From Vitrella brassicaformis (Eukaryota; Sar; Vitrellaceae): 64,000 bases of DNA. Below, in pieces: positions 21,473 to 33,928 of this stretch. How positions within the stretch are numbered: the first letter of the stretch is position 1; the number at the start of each line of letters is the position of its first letter. The position numbers and the translations under genes were made by a program. The stretch covers positions 67,997 through 131,996 of the forward strand of contig CDMY01000267.1 in the NCBI GenBank assembly GCA_001179505.1, written 5' to 3'. The notes under the pieces were generated by a model that ran no database searches, was not told where the DNA came from, and saw only the letters and a list, made by a program, of their open reading frames with translations.

Positions 21473-24400
21473 CTAGAGTAGCGTCACGAGCACGATAGCA
21501 ATGGCACACAGAGGAGACAGGGCAACGAGCAGGGGGAGAGGGAAGATGTCATCGTCGCACCAATTGATGTTCCACACACTCAACGTCCTGCACACAAACA
21601 AACCGACAGAGAGACACACAAGTATAGAATTTCCCGCCGTGCAGCTAGGGTTCCTTACGGTGTGCTGAGCGCCATGAGCAGCCGCCTGTGTGCGGCCTTG
21701 ATGCCCTCCCCAATGTAGATGACGGCCGGCATCCGGCTCAGCTGCACTGCCCACGCCGGCAGCTGCCACTGGGGAAACGTGAAGTCTATCAGCTCGAAGT
21801 TCGGCCGCACCTACGCGCAGAAACGGAAACCATGCGTGGAACCAACATACATATCTACCCACCCGCTCCTCCACACACCCATGGCCCGGATGACATACCT
21901 CTCTGTTTGCGAGGAGGTGCAGGTTCTTGTCCAATGTCCAGCATGACAGCACGTCGGCCACGACTCGTGCGCCCATGACGACCACCAGCCGCACCACGCC
22001 CTCCCACCAGGAGAACATCACCAGCCAGAAGAGCACTATCAGCACCAAGGTCACCGTCAAGGCCGCCATCGAGGACAGCAGCGCTACCTGGATGGTCGAC
22101 TGGCGCAGCAAAATGTCGAAACCCTCCTGGTGGTCGAGTGCGGTGGTACTCGACGCAGCCACAGCCAGCTGGAAGCTTCCCGTCCGCCGCCAGTCGCCTG
22201 TGTCTCCGTTGCGATCGCCCTCTGTGGGCAATGGTGGTGATGCCGATATGACGGCCAGCATGGCTGCCACATCCAGGATATTCGCCCAGCGAGCCAGGCG
22301 GTCCTCCCTCCCCCTCAGCGGCCTCGCCCCTGCTGTCGGCGTGCTCAGCTGGCCGCCCACCGAGTCGGCCTTTGTGTCCCCCTCTGTGCCCCCCTTGTCG
22401 GTGGGTGTGGGTCGGAATCGTTTGGGCAGCATGAGTGTGACGGTGGTGGCGAAGACAGAGGGTGTGCGGGTGAGCCGGTCCGCGACTGAGAGCGGCGGCA
22501 GGTATCGGTAGGGTGGGAAGGACGGCAGCAGGCCGCCGTGGGTCTTGAAGGGGTTAGAGGGAGGGGGAGGGCGGGGGTAGTGATCGAACTTGAGCTGCCA
22601 TTACCACACACACACACACACACACACACATGCCAAGACATACCCGTATAGACTGAATCGGTGAGTGTGGCGGGATTGGGGGGAACCGACCCGGGTAGCG
22701 ATCAGATGCGCGAAGAACACCTCAGACAGAAGGTGGGAGACAATGGCAGCCAAAAACACGAAACCTGACCAGTGCAACATGCACACCTTCAGATGAGCCT
22801 ATGACGGCACGCAGTCTCCTTGTCGGCCTGTGAGGTACCTCACCTCCAGTCGGCAGAAACAGAGCAAGCGCTACTGGTACCTCAATGAAGGGGAACAGGA
22901 ACCGCAGCAGGTCCAAATACAAGACGAAGTGGTCCAACCCTTTGGACTCCTTGGTGCTCTCCTCCCCCCACTGTCCGTCGTCCCCCTCTCCCAACTCCCT
23001 CCCAGACGCCACATGCACCGCCGGCACGGCACCCGGCGCGGGGCAGCTATCGCCGAAACAGAGGCTGGCGAACATAGGTGGGAGGTAGCTGCTCTTCCGC
23101 TGCACCGATGGCTGCCGGCCCTGTGCATCGCCCGCCGCCTTGGAAGGAATCTCAGGGTCGCTGCCACCGCCCTCCCCCTCTCCGTCCATGTCCTCGTCCA
23201 TCAGCAGCTGCGCCGCTGCCGCACCGGGGGTCGGCTCCTCTGTCGGCAGTGCACCGAGCGGCTCTTCCTGCCTTGCCTTGGGGGTGCCCTCGGAGATGCT
23301 GTTCTTGCACCACATCATCCTGGGCAGCGGCCTCTGCACGACATGCTGCTGCTGCTGTTGCTGCGAAGAGGAGCTCTCCGCCGGCCGGTCCCAACCCGCT
23401 CTCTCTCTGCGCCTTCTGACCGGCGGCCCTGCCTGAGCTGCACTGATGAGGGCCGCGTTGAGGCGTGCCGGGTTGATGGGGAGGTGGACCTTGAGGGTTG
23501 CTCGGAGTGCTGGGGGGGGCGCGGCAATGAGACCATAGGCGAGGAAATGGGCCAGGAAGAGGCGGGCGACCAGGCGGAGGAGGGGGCAGACGATGACGTA
23601 GAAGATGCGGTGGAACAGGATCGACCACGAGCTCATCATGTGCTGGAACATGAGTTGGACACCATCCATTCATTCTGTCTCTGGTTCTTTCTTTGTCTTA
23701 CGTCGTCGTCGATCATGTAGGTGCTGAGTCGGTAGCAGACGGTGATGCCCACCCCAACGGCCGATGCGTAGAGGAAGGCCCCCATGTATGCGAACGTCAT
23801 GGCCATCATCCACGGCCGGCTCCTCCAGAACCACCGCCACACGCGCCACCGCACGTTGAGCCACGCCTGCCGAATAGAGCTACACGACTGACCGCACATC
23901 TGAACACACACACACACAAACAGAAGACGACAAACACATCCTTTCCGCCCTCAGCCATCCCATCAGGTCAATCCTACCCGTTGCCTGGCCCCTTGATGGT
24001 CCGATTGCTCGCGAGGCGTTGTACTGGCTGGATCATGTTGCAACTCCTCGCCCCACACCCCCTCTCTGTTGACCAGCACACGTGAGGGGTTCTTCCACCC
24101 AAACACCGAGTAGAAGGTCCGGCACTCGTAGAAGAGCTCCCGCCAGAAGAGACAAACGATGAGGCATGATACACAGAAGAACGCCGACGGGCCGGAGGGG
24201 GACACCGGCGGCGCAGGCGGCAGTGTGTCTGCCCTTGACAGCAGGGAGGAGAGCGATGTGCCTATCTGGAGGCCGTGGAAGAGACCGATATGGTAGCGGT
24301 ACGTCAGAGTGAGGAACATGTAGACGGTGAGGAAGAGCAGAGAGAGGCCCCAGAACTTGAGGGCGAAGTCACGGAACTGCCGGTCGTCCTTGAGCAGACA

Positions 24401-24971
24401 CCGATGGTCCAACTGACGAGGGAGAAGGTAACGCCCGTCAAGACGAGAAGGGAAGTGAGTGCATTTCTTTTCTCTCCCCCGCCACCCATTCATTCCATTG
24501 ACCCACCTCACCCAGGTGCATTCGAGTACAAATGTGGTCGTTTCTGCCAGAAGGTAGCACAGGCCGAACCCCACGGGCATCGAAGGAATGATCAGGAACA
24601 CCACCAGCAGCAGCAGGAAGAATACCATCCCAGCCGTCGACTTCAGCAAATTGGCACCTGCGCAACGGACAACCAACCCACACACAACCCACACGACTCA
24701 TCATTTCGGGTCCATCCATCCATCCACCCATTTATCCATCTCCTTTGGTCCTACCGGTCACGTATACCACGTAGCGCCTGAGCGACCTGGAGCAGAACTC
24801 GGCGGCCATGCGTGCAGCCCGCCTCAGCGGCACGCCAACGGCTCGAACGAGCTTCTGCCACCAAGTCTCCTCCCCGCCGGCCTCGGGCGCCCGCACGCCT
24901 GCCGACGACTCCCGAACGGGCGACCCCGAGCGAAAGCTTCCATAGCGAGGGCGAAGCAGCTCTGAGCTCAT
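21473..24971 (-). CDS. Polytopic membrane protein of unknown function, 943 aa
   Basis: Nine ex0ns fit in phase (24755-24971, 24512-24657, 23978-24412, 23702-23899, 22844-23642, 22691-22764, 21899-22594, 21659-21810, 21473-21587), summing to 2832 nt. About ten hydrophobic stretches are visible, such as VFFLLLLVVFLIIPSMPVGF, LSLLFLTVYMFLTLTY, SGFVFLAAIVSHLL and LVLIVLFWLVMF, ending in a hydrophobic C-terminus (CAIAIVLVTLL). A long low-complexity cytosol-type loop with a polyQ run and acidic clusters sits between the middle and later membrane segments. There is no signal peptide; the N-terminus is basic and soluble. I do not recognise the family. It is divergent from the Spc24-like gene (112 bp, with a TGCGAGC at 25061-25067). 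Confidence 0.7.
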
Positions 24972-25060
24972 CCTCTATCTCCTTCAGGGGCTGCTGGGCA
25001 ACCTTCAAAACCGCAACAGACCCCCAAGCTCGGACTGGCAAAGAGAGGGGTTCGCAACCC

Positions 25061-25067
25061 TGCGAGC
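25061..25067. promoter_or_regulatory. TGCGAGC heptamer upstream of the Spc24-like gene
   Basis: It lies 17 bp before the ATG at 25084, within the 112-bp spacer shared with the 943-aa membrane-protein gene. A role is inferred from recurrence. Confidence 0.4.
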
Positions 25068-25083
25068 CAACGCGGAAATTTCG

Positions 25084-26173
25084 ATGGAGAAGAAGGAGAT
25101 GGAGGGAGGCGACGAGGGAGCTGGGGAGGCCCTCAGATGCATCACTGAGAAGGTGCAGTCGCTGGATGGAGAGTTGCAGCCCCTCAGCGGGCAGATTGTG
25201 ACCGCGGCGCAGGACGTCGCCACCCAGGTGCAGCAATGCATCCACCAACACCAACACATCGTAGCAGGTGGGTGCCCACACCAACACACAAACGCAAATA
25301 GATGCATTGCATCCATCCCTTCTGCCATTTCATCTCATCTGCTGTCGTCACCATACCATCAGGTGCGCGTGAGAAGTTGTCGGTGTTGTCGGCTGAGGTA
25401 GCGGTAAGGGAGGAGTCGTTGACGGCGGCGAGCGAGCGTCGTGAGGCGGCCATGCGTGAGGAGGCCGATAGTAAGGCACGGGAGGCCGCGGCGCTGGAGC
25501 AGCGGCGGGATGCCGAGGGCGCCCGTGTGGATGGGCTGCACAAGGAGCTCAAGCATTACCAGGCCAAGATGGACAGACTCAAGGACAAAGAGAAGAAGGA
25601 AACCGAACACAAACGGTACGTGGGGTGGGGCTCACCTCATCAATAAAGGGGGAGGGAGGGAGGGAGGGAGAGGGGCACATCAAGGGCCAAAAGTGGAATG
25701 GGTTGGGTGCGTGTGCTGTGTTGTTGTGGGCTGTGTGAAGGATGAAGGTGTACATGTACGACGTGATAACCAAGATGCGGTGGGGCAATGAGTTCCTCAT
25801 GACCCCACAGCAGCTACAGGACAAACACATCGAAGCCATTCGCGGATGTACACCACTCACTCACACACGGACACAAACAGACACCACACATGGACATGAA
25901 CCCATTCCCCGCCTGTCTGTGTGTGTGTGTGGCTGCCGTCCCATGTCAGGGGGTGCGTTTGAGAAGGGCCAGCAGGTGAGCAGCAGCACCAGCAGCAGCA
26001 GCGCGGGTGCCAGCGGCACCTTGGTGTCGGTGCTGCCGTCACTGTCGAGCACCCTGCCCGAGCTGGCCCTCATCAAGCTCCCCGCCCACCTCTCGGAGCG
26101 CGAGATGTCCGACCGCATCTGGGACGTCGTGTGCGACAAAAACATTCCACAATCATTCAAAACCAACACTTAG
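25084..26173 (+). CDS. Coiled-coil protein, possible Spc24-like kinetochore subunit
   Basis: Four exons (25084-25267, 25363-25615, 25741-25847, 25950-26173) give 768 nt, 255 aa, phases consistent. Residues about 1-145 are a long heptad-rich coiled coil (LSAEVAVREESLTAASERRE and following). It ends in a short globular part with YMYDVITKMRWGNEF and a C-terminal SEREMSDRIWDVVCDKN. A coiled coil followed by a small RWD-like end with a V/I-T-x-x-x-W strand and a final x-x-x-I/L-W helix is the plan of Spc24 in the Ndc80 complex. The match is by eye and weak; another coiled-coil RWD protein is possible. It is slightly longer than typical Spc24 (about 200 aa) because of a Ser-rich linker. Confidence 0.5.
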
Positions 26174-26808
26174 CTTAGCTAGAAAGAAGGTGGTGGGCGA
26201 TGGAGGCAAGCGGGACTAGTACATAGCATCCATGTGTGTGCGGGGTGGGGTGGGGGATGGCTGGCTGTTCGGTGTGCTGGGTCGGGTCATTTTGTACAGC
26301 TGGGATGGATGGATGGATTGATGGACGCCTGCATGTGGCACACACACATGACACGGACGGTCGTTGAACAGAATCGACACACGGCGAGATAGAAAGCCGA
26401 CACGAACAGACAGAAGGATAGGTCCAATTAACGCAAATATGCACGATAACACACACCGAGTCAGTGCGCACCACAACAGACAGTGAGTGCACACACGCAG
26501 GCAGAAAGGCACGCAGCAGGGAGGCAGGGAGGAAGTACCCATAAAAGAAGCAGGGCCACACCATCGATCCACACGTGGGCGGCTGGCAGGGAGCACCATC
26601 CATCGCACTGTTTATATTTCTATCCACACCTCTCATCTCATGAGTGCACGAGAACATGCAGCCATCCATCCCATCCACCTGTCCAGCAACCCACCGCCAC
26701 CGTCCCATATCGTACGACTGACTGACCGATAATAAAAACAGCATAAACGCAGACATCTCATCTCACACACATGAATGACCAACGACACGCAAGTCACGTC
26801 ACGTCACG
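26174..26808. other. Convergent intergenic region
   Basis: This spacer is between the Spc24-like gene and the GT90 gene. It has a CGTCA repeat (ACGTCACGTCACGTC) at about 26794-26816 next to the GT90 stop; no gene seen. Confidence 0.5.
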
Positions 26809-28509
26809 TCACGTCAAGGGCAAATAGTCCATCTCCCTGCCGGTCCACCCATCCTCCGGCATCCCCACACACCGCCGCACGGTCGGGCGAAACACCTCGG
26901 GAGGCTCGCGTGCATCGAGGACCACCATCTCTTCCCCCAGCCGTCTCGCCTGCACAACCGCCCTTGGCTGCTGACTACCCAGGCCGCCTCTCTGCTGTGA
27001 CTGCCGCGCGGCGATCGCATCCAGCCTCTTCATCACGGCCACGAGCCACTGCCGGATGCCATCGTGGTCCAGACAGCGCCACGCAAACGTGTGTGCGGCT
27101 CTCCCCAGCCGCATGGCAATGTCTTCATGCTCTCGCAGCCATGTGATCTTGGCCATGAGCTCTTCAGCTGTGGCGAAGGGCACGAGAACGCCGTGGCGCT
27201 TCAGTAGGGGCGAGTAGAACTGATGTGATTCGTAGGCCCTCTGGTGCTGCAGCACCACGCCTCCGGAGAGCAGCAGCAGCCGAAGTCGTGTTGACCAGGG
27301 GCCGACGCCAGGGAGGTCCACCAGGTACCGGTGCTGGAATAAGAGCTCCTGCCACTTGTCGAAGGGCACGGGATTCTTCCGGCAGATCAAGTCAGACGGA
27401 CACCCATACTCACTGCTCACACACACGAGAGAGCGAGAGAACGACAGAAACGCAGACACCACCATGTGTTGTCTATCGAAAAGTTGTCCTTCGTGCTTGT
27501 CTTACCTCTCCAGCAGTCGGGCATGTTTGGTGCAGTTGATCTTGTCAGCATCCGACACGTAGAAGGTGGACGCCTGGTGCGGCTCCTCGGGAAGAGCGAA
27601 CACGTCACACGCCATCCGCAGCCGCAAGTGCTCCGTGAAACGGCCGACGAAGAACGCCCCACCCCCTCGCTCCATCCACACGGACTCAAAGCTCTTGGCT
27701 GACAGGAAGTCACGCACCTTAGCCTCCTCATGGTTGTTGTGCTGCAGGTATGGCACCGCAGCCACATCCCAGTTGAGGGCGGACGATGACGTCGAGACCA
27801 GGAGGGCGGGGTGGTGCGGGCCAGGGGAGAGGGTGTAGAAAGAGCTGTTGGCTTGGCATCGCTCGGTATAGGGGGCCATGCCCCGCCAGATCTTCTGGCA
27901 ATCGTCCAGCTGCACGGCGAATTCCACCGTCAGGTTAGCGCCGCTGCCTCTCGCGTACTCGAGTGCCGATGCCAGTCGGGTCAGGAAGTCGAGAGCGCCG
28001 TCCTCCTTGATTTTGTCCGACGACCCGTGAGGCATCGGCCGACAATAGAGCTGCCCGTCACGAACACTCAGACGCATCAGGGTGTTCCTGTGGAACGACA
28101 GCTGCAGGGCGTTGTCGGCAAGCCCAGTGAGCATTGGCAGGCCGCCGCCTCGGCTCCGCGCCGCTGCCTCCAGTTGAGTCAGCGACGTGCTGTCATCGAG
28201 CACTTCCTCCCAGTATCTGCTGCAGTGGTCGGCCAGCAGGTCGCCGTCATGCAGCCGCCCCTCGAATGCCTCAAAGGAAGCCAAGTCGACGGGGGCGTCA
28301 TGAAAGCCACCGCGGTAGGGCTGAGGCGCATTCTGTGTGACAGAGCTCCAGCCATCCGATTCGGTCCAGCGCTGCTCCGTCGACTGGTGGCGCAGTACGC
28401 GGTAGCTGAAGAGAACCACTGTGGTTCCGCCCAAGAAGACGCATATACAGAGGGTCTGGAGGTAGAAGGAGAGGGAGGCTGAATGGGAGCCGGTCACGCC
28501 GATCATCAT
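26809..28509 (-). CDS. GT90 (CAP10/POGLUT-like) glycosyltransferase, type II membrane protein
   Basis: Two exons (27506-28509, 26809-27412), 535 aa. An N-terminal membrane anchor (TLCICVFLGGTTVVLFSY) with a long lumenal part suggests Golgi or ER. The C-terminal half shows the GT90 core: LVDLPGVGPWSTRLRLLLLS, GGVVLQHQRAYESHQFY, and LVPFATAEELMAKITWLREH, the region that binds the sugar nucleotide in POGLUT1 and fungal CAP10. Family members transfer glucose or xylose to proteins or polysaccharides; donor and acceptor cannot be told here. In the first exon several Cys and N-glycosylation sequons (NLT, NSS, NCT) support a lumenal location. It is divergent from the GH81 gene (196 bp), another wall-polymer candidate. 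Confidence 0.78.
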
Positions 28510-28705
28510 TGCTGCAGTTGAGACGACAGCCGAGACCGAAAATGAGACATTGTCAAAGCGGCTGTCGCTTGTTGTCCTTGGGTCCGTTCAGATCATTCAA
28601 AGGCCGTATACAAGTTGGAAAAGGCTGCAAGCCGCTTCAAGCGCGCACAACAGAAATAGTCCGAAATAAAATGAGCTCAAAACAGATGTGGCAAACAGAC
28701 GTAGG

Positions 28706-31700
28706 ATGGGGTTCTTCCTCTTCGTGGCAACGGCAGTTGCACTGCTGTGCGGCACATGCGTCCGAGGCAGAGCCATCGCAGGAGGTCAGCCGTTGGCGCA
28801 CACACACACGACATTCACCCCTGTGTGCCCTCACTCTCTCTCTCTCTCCTGTGTTGTGTGTCCTGCCTGTCCTGCCTGCCTTCAGGGTCATGTGTGCGTT
28901 CAGGCCATCGGTTCACGTCTGGCAGCCTCATCGAGTCGCTCCCCCTCACGGCCCTGCCCAACTACACACACACGTGCCAGCCCAGCCCGGACAACCTCTT
29001 CCACAGCACCTGCCACTCCCTCTGCCACCGCCACTGCCACGCACACCGCATGTGCCGCGGGTTCACCTTCATCGACTTCCCTTCGGCCGCCACATGTGAG
29101 CTGCACTCGGAGTCCGATGAGGTGGAGCCCAACCCATTCGCTTTCTTCGCACCCATGAACTGCTCCTTGATGGAAGACTATGACGTGCCCTGGCCACTAG
29201 CAGCCACGACGCTGGCGAAACGATACCCGGATGTGGCCGAAGGTAGAGAGAGAAATGCGTGGCCTGTGTGTGCATATCCATCGATGGATGGACGTATGTG
29301 TTTCTCTTTGTTTGTGGTGAGTGAGTGCAGGCAGTCTTCTGGTGCCTGTCGGTATCCCAGCACAGCCGGCCCCCGACGCTCATCCAACCTTCTCGCGTGT
29401 GACGGAGGGTGCGGGGATCTATCAGCCGCCCGCACACACCGACCTCAGCCTGCCCATCAGCACCAACAAGTTCTGGACGCACCTGATCATCGGCGACGGC
29501 ATGACGCCCATCTTCCCGATGCCCTATGCGCTGCAGCTGGAGGTGGCCGATGACGGCCATGGCACCACCAGCTATCAGGTCAAGGTGTCGCAGAGTGGTG
29601 CCAGTGTGGAGGGCAAGGGGCGGCTGAGGGAGGAAGGCAGAGTCCAGTACTACTACAATCCCGTCCTTCGGGACATCGCAATAGGTAGGGAGGGAGGGGG
29701 GGACACACGCGCCAGAGAACAACTCACTCGCTCACATTTCTCCACATGTGTGTGTGCAGGTGCCATTGAGCCCATCGACGGTTTTGCGGTGACCAGCGAG
29801 TCGCTGCTGGGCGCCACCCTCTCCCTCCGCCACAACGGCCTCGCGCGCGTGGACCTGCCCATCACACAGGGCATGGCATACGTGTCGGCCCGCTACACCG
29901 GCAGCACCCCCCGCCTCTCCACACAGCACGCCATCGTCGAGGTGGTGGACGAGGGCGGGGGGGTGGGGCACCTGAAGCTCACCAACGGGCAGGAGTGGCG
30001 GCTGTACGTGCTGCACTTCGACGGCAGTCCACAGGAGGGATACGTGTGGGAGAGGGAGGCGCCTGTGGGTGGGGAGGGGGAGGGGGAGGGGGGCGAGCAG
30101 CGGGTCAGCAGCGTGCTGTTGTGGGGCGAGAGGGTTTTCTCGGGCATGGTGAGGGCCGCGCTCATCACCAAGCCCTCAGAGAGGGCCGTCTTCGATGCAC
30201 ACGCAGGTAGGTCAATGACACGGGAGAGAAAGACTGCACACCGGCTGGCCGCATCTGTCTTGTCTGTCTGTCAATCCATGGCCATCAGGTACATGGGTGG
30301 TGGGTGGTGGCATCGAGGTGCCCGAGTCGGATGACGGCAAGACCTACCAGTTCCGCTGGACCATCGAGGGCAAGAAGAACGAGCAGGCCCTCCACTTCGC
30401 CCTCCCCCACCACATGGACATCCTCACCGACCAGACCGAGCGCACAGACATCACCCTCCAGTCGCAGACAAAGGGCGTCATGACAGCCGTCCTGGGCAAT
30501 GTGTGGACGATGGAAGAGCCCGACCAGCACCAGCTGCCCTTCATATTCCGGACGCGCAGCATCGACGACTACTACCAGAAGGAGATCAGGGAGGTGCTTG
30601 CTCGTGAGGTGGATGCCTTTGACATCCGGGCCGAGACGCAGCGGGGCAGCTGGTACCTCTCGGGCAAGGGCATGCAGAAACTCGCCTACATGTGCCTCGT
30701 GGGCTTTCGACTCGACGGCAGGTCAGTGAGCACTCCACACTGCAACACATCACACACACAGCGGAGATCACCTTCCATGGGCGTATCGTATGCAGAGACG
30801 GCGATTTGACCCAGCGGTGTGTCAAGAAGCTCCGGGCCGCCCTGGACTGCTACGTCACGCGGAAATGCAGCGGCCCCGTGGCACCACGGCTGCTCTATGA
30901 CGTGTCGTGGGGCGGCCTCGTAAGCGCTGCCGGGGCGACGGGCGGGCCAGACGGACTACTCGCAGACTTTGGAAACGCCGCCTACAACGACCATCACTAT
31001 CAGTTCGGGTACTTCATCCTCTCGGCTGCAGTGCTGGGGTTCCTCGACGAGCAGTGGCTCACCCGGCCCGCCAATGTGGACTTCGCCAACACTTTGGTCA
31101 GGGATGTGGCCAACCCGTCGGCGAGCGACTCGTGGTTTCCGCTGTTTCGTGCCCTGGACTGGTATCACGGCCACTCGTGGTCGAGGGGCATCTTACCGTC
31201 CATCCATGGCAAGGACCAGGTGGGGGAGGGAGCGAGAGCATCTGTGGGCGTGAGAGGTTGTGTGTGGTTTGTGTGCAGGGGTCGATAAGTGAGGAGGTGA
31301 ATGCCTTTTACGGCATCTACATGTGGGCGCATGTGACGAAGCAGTGGAGCCTCAAGCGTGTGGCGCGACTCATACTCAATGTCAACGCGTAAGTGCATCG
31401 CATCGATGACTGAGCGACTCATCCACAGAAAGGAGTTGTGCAAGTGAATGTCTGTGTGTGGCAGCCGGTCCCACCAACACTATTTCCTGTTGGACAAGGA
31501 CAACGAGAACCACCCCAGCGATTTCGTCAAGAATAAGGTGGTGGGCCTGCTGTTCGAGAACAGGGCCGACTACACCACCTGGTTCGGCGATAACGCCACC
31601 TTCATCCACGGCATTCACATGCTGCCCCTCACACCGGCACTCCTGCTCTCACGCACAGAGCGATTCACCATCGAGGTCAGTCAGGGTGGGTGAACAGCAT

Positions 31701-32900
31701 ATGGATGGATGGATGGAAGTGTGTGTGGATTCCATGCAGGAGTGGGATTCCATCCTCAAGACCCATTCTGCCGGTGTCGGTCCCACCGACCCGTGGAGGT
31801 CCATCATACTCGCCGGGGGCCTCGCATTCGTCGACAAGTCAGCCGACCCTTGACACCCCCGCAATCCGCCCATCGCTAAGTCAATGTATGTGGCTGTCTG
31901 TCTGTCTTTCTATCAGGGCTGCCGCGTATGCCGCCCTGAAGGCTCCGTTACAGGCCCTCGATGACGGGCTCTCGCGAGCATGGGCACTCTTCTGGACTGC
32001 CGCTGTGGGCAAGGGTACACTTGCCTTGCCACTGGATTGATGAACACTCACTGCCACATTTTGTGTGTGTCGCCATCAGACCGCCTTGCCCCCCCTACTG
32101 CCGACACCGCGACCACAGCTGCAGCGGAGAAGCCGTCCAAAGCTCCTCCCAAGGGCCCGCAGTGCTCCCCAGATCCGGCGATCACGGCTGAGGTGTGTTC
32201 GTCCCTCCCTCTCGAGAAGGGCGAGTCGGTGCGGTTCGACGCCTCCTGCAAGGGGGGCATGCTGGGCTGCTACGCACAGGGCAAAGCCTGCTGCAGATAC
32301 TGCGACACGGGCGACTACGAGTCCATCCCATGTGATGACGCCGCATCGGCATCGGCCATGCAGGTGTCCCAGCCCCCCGCCCCGTCAACACCCCCGTCAA
32401 CACCCGCACCCCTTCCACCATCCTCCTACGCGCCCGTCGAGACGCCCGGTGTGTGTGAGGAGAACCTCACCGTCACACCTGAGGTGTGCGAGGCTCTCAG
32501 CGGCGCCCTCAGGGAGGACGAAAGAGTCACACACAAGGTGCGCTACGACGCCTCTTGCAGAGGGGGTGTGTTGGGGTGCTATGCGTCCGGGCAAGCCTGC
32601 TGCCGATACTGCGAGGGGGACGGGGCCTTCGCGTCCGTCGAGTGCGGCGAGTCTCAGGGCGCGAGATTGCCGCCGCCTCGGTGCAAGGCCGATCCCGCAG
32701 TGACGCCCTACACCTGTGACGACCTGGCGCTTGGCGGGGAGGGTGACAGGGAAAGGGTGGTGTTCGATCCTGGGTGCGATGTCAACAAGAGGGGCTGCTT
32801 TGCAAAGGGACAGGCTTGCTGCCGCTTCTGCGAGTCTGGGACGTTCCAAGACATTCCCTGTGTGGCCAACATGACGACTGGTCTGTCACGTGCAGCTTGA
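28706..32900 (+). CDS. Secreted GH81 endo-beta-1,3-glucanase with three C-terminal Cys-rich modules
   Basis: Eleven exons (28706-28784, 28886-29242, 29331-29684, 29760-30206, 30289-30721, 30796-31219, 31279-31388, 31465-31675, 31740-31837, 31917-32014, 32080-32900) sum to 3432 nt, 1143 aa. A signal peptide (MGFFLFVATAVALLCGTCVR) is followed by a Cys/His-rich stretch and a full GH81 domain. Diagnostic pieces are NKFWTHLIIGDG, YNDHHYQFGYFILSAAVLGF, GHSWSRGI, ISEEVNAFYGIYMWA and FENRADYTTWFG. The Asp of NDHHYQFGY and the Glu pair of SEEVNAFY are where the family's catalytic residues lie. It should cleave beta-1,3-glucan (callose or laminarin type), for wall remodelling or digestion. The tail carries three repeats of an 8-Cys module, described separately. 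Confidence 0.9.
32162..32863 (+). repeat. Three tandem 8-Cys modules in the GH81 protein
   Basis: Approximate module spans are 32162-32335, 32454-32646 and 32684-32863, about 58-64 residues each. Shared pattern: C-x(4,5)-hydrophobic-T-x2-x-C, then F/Y-D-x2-C, then GC-Y/F-A-x-G-x-ACCR-Y/F-C, then a final Cys. The core reads GCYAQGKACCRYC, GCYASGQACCRYC and GCFAKGQACCRFC. The first two are separated by a Pro/Ser/Thr linker. They may bind carbohydrate or anchor to the wall; this is inference. Confidence 0.8.
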
Positions 32901-33928
32901 AACATGGGAGCTGGCCGATTGTGTGTCGTGTGTGTGTTGCTGTGTCCATGCAGCGTCCCCCCCTACGGCTGCCTCTGGGCTGGTGCTGGAGACTGCACGC
33001 CTCGAGCAATCACAGCAGTCGGCAGCAGCCGTCCCCCAGCTGATCAGCAATGTACCACGCCGGCGGCCACCCCAGCGATCTCGGCAGTCAGCACCGGCAC
33101 GGCAAACGACGGGAGAGGAGCTGCATTTAGGGTCGTCAGTCTCACTGCGATGGAGGAGGCGGAAGGAAGGGCAGCATTCAGCATGACGGACGTGTGGTGT
33201 GGGTGTGGTGTGCGGTGGTGCATCCATCGTGTACACTAGCTAGTAGTACGTGTGAGTGAGATGGTACACTTACATCTGCCTGGTGCGTGTGTGTGTGCAT
33301 GCGTGTGTGCGTGGTTAGAGGAGTGCGTCACTCACTGACGAGGGCATGAAGGCAGGGAGGGGTGGATGCGTTGATGCACATCACTTGGATGGACAAGACA
33401 GACAGACAGACAGACGGCTGCATGGTAATGCCTGGTTCGGGTACCCAATTCACTGCCTGCTGTGAGCTGCGGGAGATACCTTTGTGACCGACAGGGGAGA
33501 CATGTGGGTGTCTGTCTTATGGTGTGGTGTGGTGTGATTGCATCTGACTGAATGATCCTATCTATTTGTGAGACCGACCAGCTGTGTGTTGGTGTTTATG
33601 GCGTCGGTGGTGTGTGCGTCAGGGAATACATGTCAAGAGATTTGGTGCGTTGTTCGTTCTACCCTCCGGGGACGCAATGCGCCGACACACATGGGCGGCT
33701 TCACAACACACATACACACCACACGAATGCAGCAAGGAGGCCGGTCCATCCAATGCTGCACGTACACGTGTCTGTCTGTCTGTCAGTCTGCATGGGGCGA
33801 CAAACGATTCGACGGTCTCACTCGCTCGCCATCCCCTGGAGAAATCGATAGACACGCTCATCGCATCACAACAAACCACATCACACGCACAGTCCGTCCC
33901 CCCCTCCCTCCCTCCCTCTCTGACTCTC
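32901..33928. other. Convergent intergenic region
   Basis: A 1-kb spacer between the GH81 and ankyrin genes, with TG/TGTC repeats (for example 33397-33415 and near 33770-33785). No protein or RNA gene recognised. Confidence 0.5.

Noticed and set aside
27811-28482. 223-codon plus-strand ORF in the GT90 region
   Set aside because: It mirrors the coding strand of the GT90 gene; the minus strand has a membrane anchor and family motifs.
32901-33240. Extra exon downstream of GH81 (Ser/Gln-rich ORFs)
   Set aside because: The GH81 frame ends at a clear TGA (32898-32900) right after the third Cys module; the following ORFs are low complexity.
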